A DNA stretch of 64,000 nucleotides, from NCBI GenBank assembly GCA_002716385.1, contig PBAX01000023.1, forward strand, positions 62,001 through 126,000. Reading direction: 5' to 3'. Made by a program: the position numbers and the translations under genes. Origin of the DNA: Phycisphaerae bacterium. GTDB taxonomy: Bacteria > Planctomycetota > Phycisphaerae > Phycisphaerales > SM1A02. This document shows, piece after piece, positions 31,369-41,843 of the stretch (its first letter is position 1; every line of letters begins with the position of its first letter). The notes beneath the pieces were generated by a model. It worked only from the letters and a program-made list of their open reading frames with translations, was not told the origin of the DNA and made no database searches.

Positions 31369-31875
31369 ATGGTTCAACCGCAGAAACAACATGGCCCGGA
31401 TCTGGAAGCCGATACGCTTCGGATAGCGATTGTCACCAGCAGCTATCACGCGGAGATCACTGGCCCTCTCCGACGTGCAGCCGAGCAGGCCTTCCTTGAT
31501 GCTGGCGGACAACCCGATCGTCTGATCTGCATCGAATCACCCGGAACCTTCGAACTGACGGCCATCTGCCGCGGACTGACGGTGGACAAGGGACACCGGA
31601 CCCCCGATGCCGTGGTGGCCCTCGGGTGCGTGATCACCGGAGAAACGACACATGATCGCTACATCTGCCAGAGCGTTTCCGAGGGCCTCACGAACCTCAC
31701 CATCCAGACCGGCGTGCCAATCGCGTTCGGTGTCCTGACCTGCCAGACCATGGAGCAAGCCAAGTCGCGTTCCGGGGGCGAACACGGCAACAAGGGCCTG
31801 GAGGCCATGCATGCAGCCATAAGGACGGCCCATGTCATTCGGGGCCTCGATTCCGGTGGAGCTCCCCAAGCATGA
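31369..31875 (+). CDS. ribH: 6,7-dimethyl-8-ribityllumazine synthase
   Basis: RIAIVTSSYHAEIT; VVALGCVITGETTHDRYICQSVSEGL; PIAFGVLTCQTMEQAKSRSG. Confidence 0.96.
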   Translation: MVQPQKQHGPDLEADTLRIAIVTSSYHAEITGPLRRAAEQAFLDAGGQPDRLICIESPGTFELTAICRGLTVDKGHRTPDAVVALGCVITGETTHDRYICQSVSEGLTNLTIQTGVPIAFGVLTCQTMEQAKSRSGGEHGNKGLEAMHAAIRTAHVIRGLDSGGAPQA

Positions 31876-32336
31876 CTGGCCTGAGAAACAGAAGACGTGT
31901 GGCGGTACAGGCTTTGTACCAGTTGGACAACAGTGGTCCTCAGGACGAATCACTTGTTTCCAACGAGGCGATACGTGAATTCATCGAAGCCGACGAGATC
32001 TCCGAGGAGGTCTTTCAGGAAGGGCTTCAACTTGCACGGGATACCTGGTCGCATCGTGAGGCCGCTGATTCGGATCTGGAACCGCTCACACCGGACTGGC
32101 CGCTTCATCGCCAACCCGTCGTCGACCGCAATCTCCTGAGACTCGCCTGGTACGAGATGAACAAGGCCGGCACACCACCCAAGGTTGTCATATCCGAATC
32201 CGTCGATCTTGCTCGGGAGTTCAGCACGGAACAGTCACCGAGTTTCATCAACGGTGTACTTGATCGTCTGTATCACGACATGATCGAGGCATCCGAGCCA
32301 TCAACAGAATCGACTCCGCCGGATCCGGCTTCCTGA
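31872..32336 (+). CDS. nusB: Transcription antitermination factor NusB
   Basis: RNRRRVAVQALYQLD; DRNLLRLAWYEM; VVISESVDLAREFSTEQSPSFINGVLDRL. Confidence 0.95.
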   Translation: MTGLRNRRRVAVQALYQLDNSGPQDESLVSNEAIREFIEADEISEEVFQEGLQLARDTWSHREAADSDLEPLTPDWPLHRQPVVDRNLLRLAWYEMNKAGTPPKVVISESVDLAREFSTEQSPSFINGVLDRLYHDMIEASEPSTESTPPDPAS

Positions 32337-32340
32337 ACAC

Positions 32341-33264
32341 ATGGGACTATTCAAGAGCACACTTTCAGCATTGAAGAAAGGCCTGGGGCGAACGCGGGAT
32401 GCCATCACATCCCCGATGGGGCTCCTATTGCGTGGAAGACAGCTCGACGATGCAACCGTCGATGAGATCGAAACCTGCCTGCTCCGCTCCGATGTCGGAG
32501 TCAAGACGACCGAATCCATCATCACCGGACTACGTGAAGCAGTGAAGGAAGGACAGTTGCAGCGTGGCGAGGAGGCCATCGACTTCCTCCAACAGCGATT
32601 GCGGGATCGAATCGGCACGGAGGATCGCTCGCTGGCTCGTGCGCCAGAATCACCCACGGTCATACTGGTCGCAGGGGTCAACGGTGTCGGCAAGACGACC
32701 AGTGTGGCCAAGATCGCGTACGCACTGATGCAGGAAGGGCGAAGCGTACTTGTGGCGGCTGCGGACACCTATCGTGCCGCCGCGATGGAGCAGCTGGGTG
32801 TCTGGTCCGAACGATTGAAGTTCGATCTCGTGCGTGGCCAGTCGGGCGCGGATCCTGCAGCGGTGGCCTTTGATGCCGCCGAAGCCGCCATCGCTCGTGG
32901 GGTCGACGTCCTTCTGGTCGATACCGCTGGACGAATGCATACCGAAGCGGGCCTGATGAGACAGCTGGGGAAGATCCAGTCGGTTATCCAGAAGAAGATC
33001 CCGAACGCCCCACATGAGGTCCTGCTTGTCCTCGATGCGACCCAGGGCCAGAACGCTCTTGCTCAGGCCGAGGCCTTTGGTGAAACCGTGGATCTGACCG
33101 GGATCGTGCTGGCCAAGCTGGATGGGACCGCCCGAGGCGGCATTGTGCTGGCCATCCATGAAAGTCTCAATATCCCGGTGAAACTCGTCGGACTGGGCGA
33201 ACGGCCGGAAGACATCGAGGCCTTCGATCCGGAAGTGTTCATTCAGGCCATGTTCGGCGACTAG
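32341..33264 (+). CDS. ftsY: Signal recognition particle receptor FtsY
   Basis: VAGVNGVGKTTSVAKIAY; AADTYRAAAMEQL; LLVDTAGRMHTEAGLM; AKLDGTARGGIVLAI. Confidence 0.97.
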   Translation: MGLFKSTLSALKKGLGRTRDAITSPMGLLLRGRQLDDATVDEIETCLLRSDVGVKTTESIITGLREAVKEGQLQRGEEAIDFLQQRLRDRIGTEDRSLARAPESPTVILVAGVNGVGKTTSVAKIAYALMQEGRSVLVAAADTYRAAAMEQLGVWSERLKFDLVRGQSGADPAAVAFDAAEAAIARGVDVLLVDTAGRMHTEAGLMRQLGKIQSVIQKKIPNAPHEVLLVLDATQGQNALAQAEAFGETVDLTGIVLAKLDGTARGGIVLAIHESLNIPVKLVGLGERPEDIEAFDPEVFIQAMFGD

Positions 33265-33301
33265 CCCCCACCGCCCCCTCGATTCGCGTCAATCAACCTC
33301 C

Positions 33302-36300
33302 ATGGCGTATCATCTGCCTGTGCAGAGTAGAAGCCGACGGCGTGACGTGAACGGATGCACGTGGCTGATCGTGGCCGTGCTCGGATTAACAGCAGCAATG
33401 CTGCCGGGCCATACCTGCGCTGAGAACATCAATCCCATTCCCGCGATGGCCGGAGATCGTCTCGGCGGACTGGTGCTGCCGGTGGAACCGCGAGATGGCC
33501 CCATCCAGATCAATGCGATGCGAGCATGGACGTGGTCCGTAGAGGAAACCAAGCGGCTGATGCTTTCAGGGGATATCGAGATCCACATCGCTGACTTCTC
33601 CTTCGAGGGGGAAACCGCCGTTGTATGGCTCGATCGAATTCCCAGTGAAGACGGGTTGATCAATCAGATCGTGGTCTTTCTTCCGGAGGTCACCAGTCGT
33701 ACGAGTCAGGCTGGCACGGGACCTCAGGGACGAAATCTGTTGATCACCGGAAGTTCCCGTGGTGACGTCGGGTTGAACACTTCCGTGTTCACGCCATACA
33801 GACCCACCGGACAGGATGCGTTGCTTGACCTGGCCCAGAAGAGACTCGCCGCCTACGTCGGCCGTCTACAGAAGACACGACCTGTACTGGACAACATTCC
33901 GCAACTGATCGATCCCACACCTGCCGAGCAATGGGCCCCCACGCTCGGCGGCAGCGTCGAGGTCGCCGCGGCTGCCGCCAATGCTTTGCCAAGAGCCCTC
34001 AATCAGGAGGACTCTGGATGGCTCAGGAGTCCCCAGGGCATCGTCGCCTTCTCCGCCGATGAACTAAACTTCGAAACCGAGGATGACGAGAACGTGCTTC
34101 TTGCCGACGGCTCCGTCGTCGTGTCCTATCGTCCGACCGGTGTTGCCGACACGACCGGTGCCCTGCGACTTTCTTCGGAACGTGCCGTCGTCTTTCTGGA
34201 GCCGGGCTCGATCCGTGATACGGCCGCTTCGCAGATGAGTGTGGATTCCATTCGCGGGGTCTACCTCGAGGGCAATGTCATCGCGGAAGCTGACCGCGAC
34301 GACTACATGGTTCGCGCACCGCGAATGTACTACGACTTCAAGACCGATGAAGCCGTGATGGTGGATGCGGTCATGCGTACATACGACCGCGAGACCAACT
34401 CACCTGTCTTCGCGAGGGCGTCCGAACTGAGACAGGTATCCGCCAATAGATGGACGGGCAAGGATGTCAATGTCTCTGCCTCGGCCTTCTTCCAACCAAC
34501 GCTTTCAATCGGATCGCGTGCGGTCACCATCGATCGTGTTCCCGGAGGACTGAATGAAGAAGGTGCGATGGTCGAATCCTCGATACTCGTGGATGCTCAG
34601 GACAATACGCTCCGTGCCGGCGACATGCCGTTCTTCTACTGGCCACGCTTCAGGGGCGGCGTTGACAACATCCCGCTACGAGGCGTCCGCACCGGATTCG
34701 GCGACTACGAGGGCGTGATGGTGGAGACCACATGGGACGTCTATTCCCTGCTGGGCATCAAGCGTCCCGAAGGCATCGACATGACGATCGATGCGGATGG
34801 CTTCTCCAAGCGAGGCGGCGGCCTGGGCTACGATCTCGTAATCGATCAGCTCGGCCACCAGGCTCAACTCGACCTGTACGGAATGTACGACAGCGGGCAG
34901 CAGGTTACCGACACCGGGATTGTGCAGGATGTGCCCAAGGAGATCCGCTACGCGACATTGTGGGAGAACACCCTGCAACTCGATCCCGACTGGACCATCC
35001 AGACGCAGGCAGCCTGGTTCTCCGATTCGACCTTCGTGACCGCATGGCGACCGGACGACTACCGCAACCGTCGCGAGTACGAGACCTCCGTCTATCTGAA
35101 CTGGCAGGGCGAGAACGATTCGCTCTCCGCCCTGGGCAAGTACAACCTCAATGACTTCCTCTCCAACAGCTGGCTGACGGCTTCGCTGGGATACCAGACC
35201 GAGAAACTCCCCGAGGTCATCTACCAGCGGTACGGCGACTCGTACTTCGGCGACCGACTGTCCCACTCCTGGGATTTCAGACTGTCTCGACTCAGGGCGT
35301 CCATCCCATCCGGCACTCTGGAGGACAACGGACTCCGAGCCGGAACCTACACCGATCAGAACGGACAACCCCTCCCCTCGTGGGCACTCATCGAGGATGC
35401 CGCCCAGTTCCAGTACATGAGACGTTCATGGGTCAACAGGGTCAGTTCCCGACAGGAACTGGCCTACCCGATGAAGTTCGACGGGTTCAATGTCACACCG
35501 TTCGGCATGGCTCAGGGCATTGGCTACTTCGAGGAGGAGACGACCAATCCAGATGACACCGACCAGTTCAGGATCTACGGCAGTGGCGGTGTCAAACTGG
35601 ACACACAGTTCCAGAGAGTCATGAATGATGTCCAAAGCGACTTCTTCGGACTCCATCGACTGAGACACATCATCGAGCCATATGCGGTGCTGTGGTATGG
35701 AGCCGCGAACTACGATCCGATCGATTTTCCCAACTACGATCCTGAAGTCGACAATCTGAACAAGGGTGGCGCTGTCCGTGCAGGCATGACCCACACCTTC
35801 CAAACCCATCGTGGCGGACCGGGTCGTTGGCACTCGGTCAACTGGCTCACACTCGACACGAATGTCGTCTTCAGCACCGGGGATCGAACCGAACGATACC
35901 CCTATACCCAGTGGTTCGATTGGCAGCCGGCGTATTCCCAGCTTGGCAACTTCTTCAATGGCTCCGCGGAATGGCAGCTCAGCGACTCGCTGGCACTTCT
36001 CTCAACCGGCACCGTCGACTTTGACCTTGGCGGATTTTCCCGCGGATCGGTTGGCGTCGAAGTCAATCACACACCGCAGTTCAGCACCTTCGTCGAATAC
36101 CGGTATGTTCAGGCGGGCGAGAGCAAGATCCTGTCGCTTGGTGCCAACTATCAGATATCTGACACCTATGTGATTGCCGTTCTGCCCCAATACGACTTCA
36201 GTGCCGACAAGTTCCAGTCTGTCAGGGCGGACATCACCAGAGCTTTTCCCGATTTCGATCTGAGCATCTTCGTCGACTATGACCAGATCAGAGGCGAGAC

Positions 36301-36337
36301 TCGGTTCGGCGCCTCCCTCGGCGAAGTGAACTTCTGA
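33302..36337 (+). CDS. LptD-like LPS-assembly outer membrane protein
   Basis: Signal-like N-terminus, OstA-like N-domain, DMPFFYWPRFRGGVDNIPLRGVRTGFGDYEGVMVETTWDVYSLLGI, long beta-barrel C-terminus. Confidence 0.82.
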   Translation: MAYHLPVQSRSRRRDVNGCTWLIVAVLGLTAAMLPGHTCAENINPIPAMAGDRLGGLVLPVEPRDGPIQINAMRAWTWSVEETKRLMLSGDIEIHIADFSFEGETAVVWLDRIPSEDGLINQIVVFLPEVTSRTSQAGTGPQGRNLLITGSSRGDVGLNTSVFTPYRPTGQDALLDLAQKRLAAYVGRLQKTRPVLDNIPQLIDPTPAEQWAPTLGGSVEVAAAAANALPRALNQEDSGWLRSPQGIVAFSADELNFETEDDENVLLADGSVVVSYRPTGVADTTGALRLSSERAVVFLEPGSIRDTAASQMSVDSIRGVYLEGNVIAEADRDDYMVRAPRMYYDFKTDEAVMVDAVMRTYDRETNSPVFARASELRQVSANRWTGKDVNVSASAFFQPTLSIGSRAVTIDRVPGGLNEEGAMVESSILVDAQDNTLRAGDMPFFYWPRFRGGVDNIPLRGVRTGFGDYEGVMVETTWDVYSLLGIKRPEGIDMTIDADGFSKRGGGLGYDLVIDQLGHQAQLDLYGMYDSGQQVTDTGIVQDVPKEIRYATLWENTLQLDPDWTIQTQAAWFSDSTFVTAWRPDDYRNRREYETSVYLNWQGENDSLSALGKYNLNDFLSNSWLTASLGYQTEKLPEVIYQRYGDSYFGDRLSHSWDFRLSRLRASIPSGTLEDNGLRAGTYTDQNGQPLPSWALIEDAAQFQYMRRSWVNRVSSRQELAYPMKFDGFNVTPFGMAQGIGYFEEETTNPDDTDQFRIYGSGGVKLDTQFQRVMNDVQSDFFGLHRLRHIIEPYAVLWYGAANYDPIDFPNYDPEVDNLNKGGAVRAGMTHTFQTHRGGPGRWHSVNWLTLDTNVVFSTGDRTERYPYTQWFDWQPAYSQLGNFFNGSAEWQLSDSLALLSTGTVDFDLGGFSRGSVGVEVNHTPQFSTFVEYRYVQAGESKILSLGANYQISDTYVIAVLPQYDFSADKFQSVRADITRAFPDFDLSIFVDYDQIRGETRFGASLGEVNF

Positions 36338-36379
36338 TTCGACTCCGGGGCCGGATCGCATACTTCCAATCTGGCGTTC

Positions 36380-37216
36380 ATGGAATGGCATCGAATGCAG
36401 ACTCTCTCTGAAATACGCGAACTTCTGGATGAACGAGGCCTGAAACCACTTCGCCGTTTCGGCCAGAATTTCCTTCACGATCAGAACCAGTTGCGGAAGC
36501 TCGTCGATGCCGCCGACATATCTCCCGGCGATCTCGTTCTGGAAGTGGGTCCGGGAACCGGGACACTGACGGAAGCACTTCTGGAGAGAGAGGCTCGAGT
36601 CATCGCCGCTGAAATCGATGAAGGCCTGGCCGATCTCGTACGCGATCGCTTCGGCGAACGAATCATCTTGATTCGCGGCGACTGCCTGGCCTCCGGCCGC
36701 CGATTAGCGAAGCCCATCGAGGACGCTCTGGGAGATTCCTCATGGTCATTGATCGCCAATCTTCCATACCAAGCCGCCAGTCCCCTGATGATCGAGCTTC
36801 TCCTGAATCACCCACGGTGCAAGGGGCAGCATGTAACCATCCAACGCGAAGTAGCTGATCGCCTTGTCGCCGCACCAGGCGACAGACAGAGAGGACCACT
36901 CGGCATCCTCGCCAGCACCTTCGGTGAGGTCGAACGCATCGGCGACATACCAGGCAGCTGCTTCTGGCCCGCCCCCAAGGTCACCAGCTCCATGGTTTCG
37001 ATACGACCAGGACCCAGCAGACCCGAAATCGATGGCAACGACTTCGCTCGCTTCATATCGATGCTGTTTGCACAGAGACGTAAACAACTGGGTCGGATCT
37101 TCGGACGTGACACCGAACTACCATTCGGCATCGATCCCATGTGGAGAGCCGAGGTACTCTCAGACCGTCAATTGATCGAACTCTTCCACTGTGTCGGCGA
37201 CACACTGGACGCCTGA
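36380..37216 (+). CDS. rsmA: 16S rRNA (adenine1518/1519-N6)-dimethyltransferase
   Basis: LRRFGQNFLHDQNQLRKLVDAADISPGDLVLEVGPGTGTLTEALL; IANLPYQAASPLMIELL. Confidence 0.96.
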   Translation: MEWHRMQTLSEIRELLDERGLKPLRRFGQNFLHDQNQLRKLVDAADISPGDLVLEVGPGTGTLTEALLEREARVIAAEIDEGLADLVRDRFGERIILIRGDCLASGRRLAKPIEDALGDSSWSLIANLPYQAASPLMIELLLNHPRCKGQHVTIQREVADRLVAAPGDRQRGPLGILASTFGEVERIGDIPGSCFWPAPKVTSSMVSIRPGPSRPEIDGNDFARFISMLFAQRRKQLGRIFGRDTELPFGIDPMWRAEVLSDRQLIELFHCVGDTLDA

Positions 37217-37220
37217 CTGC

Positions 37221-37796
37221 TCAGGCCTTGCCCAGATAATCGCCGTTGTCGGTGTTGATCTTGACTACCTGACCGATCTCGATGAAAGGAGGAACCCGCA
37301 CACGGGCCCCGGTTTCAACCGTCGCTTCCTTGAGCTGATTGGTCGCCGTCGCACCCTTGGGCTGGGCGATGGTGTCCGTCACAGCCAATTCGACGGATGC
37401 AGGAAGATCGACTCCCAGACATCGACCGTCATACATCATCACGGTCACGTCCAGATTCTCCTTAAGCCACTGACTCTGCTCGACCGGAATCGAATCCGAA
37501 TCAATCTCGATCTGGTCATAGGTCTCCCCGTCCATGAACACGAAGGGACCATTGCCCTGTCCACTGCTGTCATAGAGATACTGCATGACACGCTTGTCGA
37601 TGTTGACATCCTCGAGCTTGTCGGATGAATTGAAACGATTAATCTTGATCGTCCCCGTCTCGACATTCTTCATCTTGGCCTGGACATAGGCCGGCCCCTT
37701 GCCGGGCTTGACGTGCTCGGTTCCGATCACGGTGTTCAACTGTCCGTTGAAGATCAGAGCCTGACCTCGTTTCAAATCTGTAGCCTTGATTGGCAT
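37221..37796 (-). CDS. efp: Elongation factor P
   Basis: MPIKATDLKRGQALIFNGQLNTVIGTEHVKPGKGPAYVQAKMKNVETGT; start ATG (rev) at 37796. Confidence 0.95.
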   Translation of the reverse strand: MPIKATDLKRGQALIFNGQLNTVIGTEHVKPGKGPAYVQAKMKNVETGTIKINRFNSSDKLEDVNIDKRVMQYLYDSSGQGNGPFVFMDGETYDQIEIDSDSIPVEQSQWLKENLDVTVMMYDGRCLGVDLPASVELAVTDTIAQPKGATATNQLKEATVETGARVRVPPFIEIGQVVKINTDNGDYLGKA

Positions 37797-37850
37797 CTGT
37801 TCATCTCCAGAAAGGTTTGACAAGTAATCAGATGGTATCGACTCGGGGCA

Positions 37851-39443
37851 CTAGCGTGCGGTGGCCTCTGCGCGTGTTTCCCTCAGAACCGTCACCTTGA
37901 TCTCACCGGGGAAGGTCATTTCCTCCTCGACACGCTTGGCGATCTTCTCCGCGATTCTGAAGGCGTCGTCGTCATCTGCTCGATCTGAGTTCACGATGAC
38001 ACGCACCTCTCGTCCTGCCTGAATGGCGAAGGCCTCGGCCACGGAGCTGTCTTCCTTGGCGATGCCTTCCAGCTGCTGGAGCCTCTGGACGTACATCTCC
38101 ATCGACTCGCGTCTGGCACCCGGCCTCGCACCGGAGACGGCATCGGCCGCCATGACGATCGGGGTATAGGGTGTCGTCGATGGAATGTCGGAATGGTGAC
38201 CACCGATGGCGTTCAGAACAGCCTCGGATTTCTCTCCATATCGCTTGGCGAATTCCATTCCGATGGCCGGATGCCCCCCTTCCATCTCATGGTCCATCGC
38301 CTTTCCGATGTCGTGGAGGAACCCACATCTTCTGGCAAGCTCGCCGTCGAGTCCTAGCTGATCGGCGATGATCTGACTCAGGTAGGCGACCTCGATGGAA
38401 TGCCTCAGGACATTCTGCCCGAAGCTCGTCCGGAAATGCAGCTTGCCCATGGCTTCCACGATCTTTGGATGCAGGCTTCGTATGTTGGCCTCGAGGGTGG
38501 ATTCGTTGCCCATCGCGACGATGCGTTCATTCATGTCCTTGCGTACACCGGCAACTACTTCCTCAATCCTCGAGGGATGCACGCGGCCGTCGGTGACGAG
38601 CTTCTGAAGCGCTTCGCCGGCAATGGCTCGGCGAATCGGATCGAAACAGGAGACGGCAATGACACCCGGCGTGTCATCGACCATGACGTCCACACCAGTG
38701 GCCCTCTCAAGCGCTCTAATGTTGCGCCCCTCGCGACCGATGACCCGGCCCTTGAGATCGTCGGAGGGGATCTTGACTGCCTTGACGGTAGAATCCGCGA
38801 CATGCTCCGCAGCAAACCGCTGAATGGCCATCAATGTGATCTCTCGGCTGTCGCTTCGAGCTGACTGCTCGGCACTCTCCATGATTTCCCTTCGAACGGC
38901 CGCCGCATCGTGCTTGCTCTGCTCTTCGACGCGTTCCAGAAGCAGGGCCTTGGCATCCTCGATACTCATGGACGAGACGTCGGCCAGTCTGGAGGTGATG
39001 TCCTCCTCCCGCTGATCGAGCGACTTGTCCCGCTCCTGAAGATCTTTCTCGAGCGTATCGAGTTCGTTTGACCGACGATCCTGCTTCGACTGCCGCTTGT
39101 CCGCCTGCTGCAGCTTCTTTTCAAGACTGTCTTCACGACGATCCAGCCGATCCTGGTCCTTCTTCAGACCGGCACGAAGACCATCAAGTTCCTTTTCCAG
39201 ACTGTCCCGCCGTTCGCGGACATGGCGTTCTGCGTCGAGCTCCGCCTTGTTGCGTATGGTCTCGGATTCGGTGGTCGCCGACTGGCGAATGCCCTCGGCC
39301 TCGCGCCTGGCGGTTCGGATGGTGCCACCAATCATCAATTTGATGAGCGCCGCACCGGCAACAACGCCGACAACCAGACAGATCAGTCCGATGGTAATGC
39401 CTTCAGCATCCAGAATTTCCGCGAGACTGGCTACAGCAATCAC
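37851..39443 (-). CDS. rny: Ribonuclease Y
   Basis: GTG start at 39443 preceded by GGAGG; TM N-terminus, coiled-coil, KH domain (GRVIGREGRNIRALERATGVDVMVDDTP), HD domain (RRCGFLHDIGKAMDHEMEGGHP). Confidence 0.95.
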   Translation of the reverse strand: MIAVASLAEILDAEGITIGLICLVVGVVAGAALIKLMIGGTIRTARREAEGIRQSATTESETIRNKAELDAERHVRERRDSLEKELDGLRAGLKKDQDRLDRREDSLEKKLQQADKRQSKQDRRSNELDTLEKDLQERDKSLDQREEDITSRLADVSSMSIEDAKALLLERVEEQSKHDAAAVRREIMESAEQSARSDSREITLMAIQRFAAEHVADSTVKAVKIPSDDLKGRVIGREGRNIRALERATGVDVMVDDTPGVIAVSCFDPIRRAIAGEALQKLVTDGRVHPSRIEEVVAGVRKDMNERIVAMGNESTLEANIRSLHPKIVEAMGKLHFRTSFGQNVLRHSIEVAYLSQIIADQLGLDGELARRCGFLHDIGKAMDHEMEGGHPAIGMEFAKRYGEKSEAVLNAIGGHHSDIPSTTPYTPIVMAADAVSGARPGARRESMEMYVQRLQQLEGIAKEDSSVAEAFAIQAGREVRVIVNSDRADDDDAFRIAEKIAKRVEEEMTFPGEIKVTVLRETRAEATAR

Positions 39444-39743
39444 GGGAACCTCCAATCGACACACGGGAGAAACCGTGTGAATATGGCTGCTCTTCCAGAA
39501 AACCAAACCGCTCGTGGAACACAGACGCCCAGACCGACACCGGCCTGAACAGGAAATGAAATGCATCAATCACGTCAGTAAGGACAGACTCGAAAGCCTG
39601 ATCCATTCGTGCCTGAATGAGGGGTCACCCGAAGCAACCGTTTCACTTCCTCCTGCGGGTGCTGATTCGATGATGCCATCGAATCTCTGTTTCATTGAAT
39701 TGTGAAGGCGAATCTTCTCGCCACGAAATCAAAGAACAAACCT

Positions 39744-39843
39744 GAATCTATCGGTAACCCGAGGCCATCGAATCTATCGGGCCAAATGAGGCTGACCGCC
39801 GGCAGATGCCGGTACGAGCGGCTCTACCCTGGGGAGAACCGAT
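39744..39843. other. Structured intergenic element (direct repeat plus nested hairpins), candidate leader RNA
   Basis: GAATCTATCGG twice (39744-39754, 39770-39780); ATCGGT (39750-39755)/ACCGAT (39838-39843) complementary ends; internal CCGGC-AGAT-GCCGG hairpin (39799-39812). Confidence 0.4.
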
Positions 39844-39972
39844 TAAAAAGGGCGTGGTGATCAACGAGTACGTCCCGCGATCGGACACCCAGTCATAAGG
39901 TATTCATTATCCTGCCATTGGCTGTGTCATGTCAAGGATTCAAATGGTCCTAATCCAAGGTAGCTTCCGTTC

Positions 39973-41826
39973 ATGCCGGTGTTTTTGAACTGGTTTCTGA
40001 GACTCATCCCCACCAACCCGATCTGCATCCGGATCGTCGCTGGCGGAGGTCGCAGATGGCGTGACATGCTCATTCGCGCCCTCTATCTGGGCATCATGAT
40101 CGCGTTGATGCTGATCGTGCTCATTGGGAATCTGGGATCGGGGTACTTCTCGATGCGAGGCCTCGCTTCCAGCGGTGCCTCGATCTTCCAGATGACCTCC
40201 TATGTGCAGGTCATTCTGATCTGTCTGCTGACGCCGATCTTCATGGCCGGTGCCATCGTTCAGGAATCCAACCCCCGAACATGGGACATCCTGCTCTCGA
40301 CACCACTGAACTCCGCCCAGATCGTTCTGGGCAACATCTTCGGACGGCTGTTCTTCATAGTGACGCTGCTGCTGGCAAGCCTGCCGCTTTTCATCTTCCT
40401 CCAGATGTTCGGAGGCGTCCCTGACCAGACCATCATTGAAAGCTATGCCGTGGCGATTTGTTCGGCCCTGCTGGTGGCGTCCATTGCCGTGACACTCAGC
40501 GTGACCCGTACCATCGGCAAGAAAGCCGTGTTCGTCTTCTATGCCATCATCGTGCTCTATCTTGCCGGCACCTTCATCCTCGACGCCATTCTTCGTGTCC
40601 CTATCACCACGACGACAGGCATGTCCGCCGAGTCGACCACCTGGTTGACTCCAATCAATCCGTTCCTGGCCATCGAAGCGTTGCTCCAACCGAGCACCTA
40701 CCAGACACCGGAACTCTGGGGCAGAAGCTGGCTCGTATCGCAGTGGATGATGCATCCCGTCGAGACCTTCAACTGGCTCTGCTGTCTCATATCACTGGTG
40801 CTCGTAATCTACGCGACGCTTCGAGTTCGTCTGCTCATGTTCCCCAGCCTGAACATGGACTGGATGCAGAGACTCTTCAAGCTCTCCCCAAGCAATGCCA
40901 TCACCAGGCTCCCCCGCCCGGTCGGACAGAATCCGATCGCCTGGCGAGAATCCCACCTCAGACGGAACCTCTTGTCGATCTGCTCGAGATGGGGCTTCTT
41001 CATCGTTGGCCTGCTGCTCCTGACGGCTGTACTGGCCAACTACGCCATGTCGGATGCACAACCCGCCGACATTCGTACGACTCGGCTCCTGCTGACCGGA
41101 CTGTTGATGGCCGAAGTCATCATCGTCGCATTGACCGCGATCAATCTCAGCGCGACTGCCGTCAGCGGCGAGCGTGAGGACGGATTCCTCGACCTGATTC
41201 TGACGACCCCAATCCAGCCCGCCGCCTATCTGGCCGGCAAGAATCTGGGGCTGGTGAGATATCTGATGCCGATGATCGCGCTGCCGGTGATCAGCATGCT
41301 GATACTTTCGTTCTTCATGTATGTGGGAGGGTTTGGAACCCCTGTGGTTTTCGAACGTACGATCAACAACGGCATGGTCGTCCAGGAACCGTTGATCATC
41401 CCGGCTCTGGGCATCTCCTTCATGCTGGTGTTCATACCGTTCATAGCCTTCTGCGTCATGGTCGGACTTCACTGGTCGATACGTTCACGTGGCACCGTCG
41501 GCTCGGTGGTAGCCACCGTCCTGCTTCTGTCCGCCATGTTTCTGCTTCTGGGTCTGTGCGTGACGCCCGCTGGCACGAACCTGCCGATGCTGGGCGTGCT
41601 GCTGACAACTCTCAATCCGGCGAATATGCTCCTGACGCTCGAGGATCCGGTTTCATGGCTTAAAGAGAGCTGGGAAAGCGATAAGACGGGCGGCACGATC
41701 CAGCTGCTGATGATCATCGGCGGGATGATAAGCGGCGGCTTCTATCTCGGCGTGGCCTGGGCCATGCACAAGTCGATGAGCCGGACATTCATGATGACGG
41801 TGAGGCGACTCTCGGGAACCCAATGA
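39973..41826 (+). CDS. ABC-2 type transporter permease, two tandem membrane modules
   Basis: ~12 hydrophobic segments; NPRTWDILLSTPLNSAQIVLGNIFGR and GEREDGFLDLILTTPIQPAAYLAGK repeated module signature. Confidence 0.85.
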   Translation: MPVFLNWFLRLIPTNPICIRIVAGGGRRWRDMLIRALYLGIMIALMLIVLIGNLGSGYFSMRGLASSGASIFQMTSYVQVILICLLTPIFMAGAIVQESNPRTWDILLSTPLNSAQIVLGNIFGRLFFIVTLLLASLPLFIFLQMFGGVPDQTIIESYAVAICSALLVASIAVTLSVTRTIGKKAVFVFYAIIVLYLAGTFILDAILRVPITTTTGMSAESTTWLTPINPFLAIEALLQPSTYQTPELWGRSWLVSQWMMHPVETFNWLCCLISLVLVIYATLRVRLLMFPSLNMDWMQRLFKLSPSNAITRLPRPVGQNPIAWRESHLRRNLLSICSRWGFFIVGLLLLTAVLANYAMSDAQPADIRTTRLLLTGLLMAEVIIVALTAINLSATAVSGEREDGFLDLILTTPIQPAAYLAGKNLGLVRYLMPMIALPVISMLILSFFMYVGGFGTPVVFERTINNGMVVQEPLIIPALGISFMLVFIPFIAFCVMVGLHWSIRSRGTVGSVVATVLLLSAMFLLLGLCVTPAGTNLPMLGVLLTTLNPANMLLTLEDPVSWLKESWESDKTGGTIQLLMIIGGMISGGFYLGVAWAMHKSMSRTFMMTVRRLSGTQ

Positions 41827-41843
41827 TCCCGGGGCCCCTTCCC

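Noticed and set aside
39721-39843. Possible c-di-GMP-I riboswitch on the minus strand because of GGGTTACCGAT
   Set aside because: The required GCAAACC and GACGCAAAGCC elements upstream are missing; kept only as an unnamed structured element.
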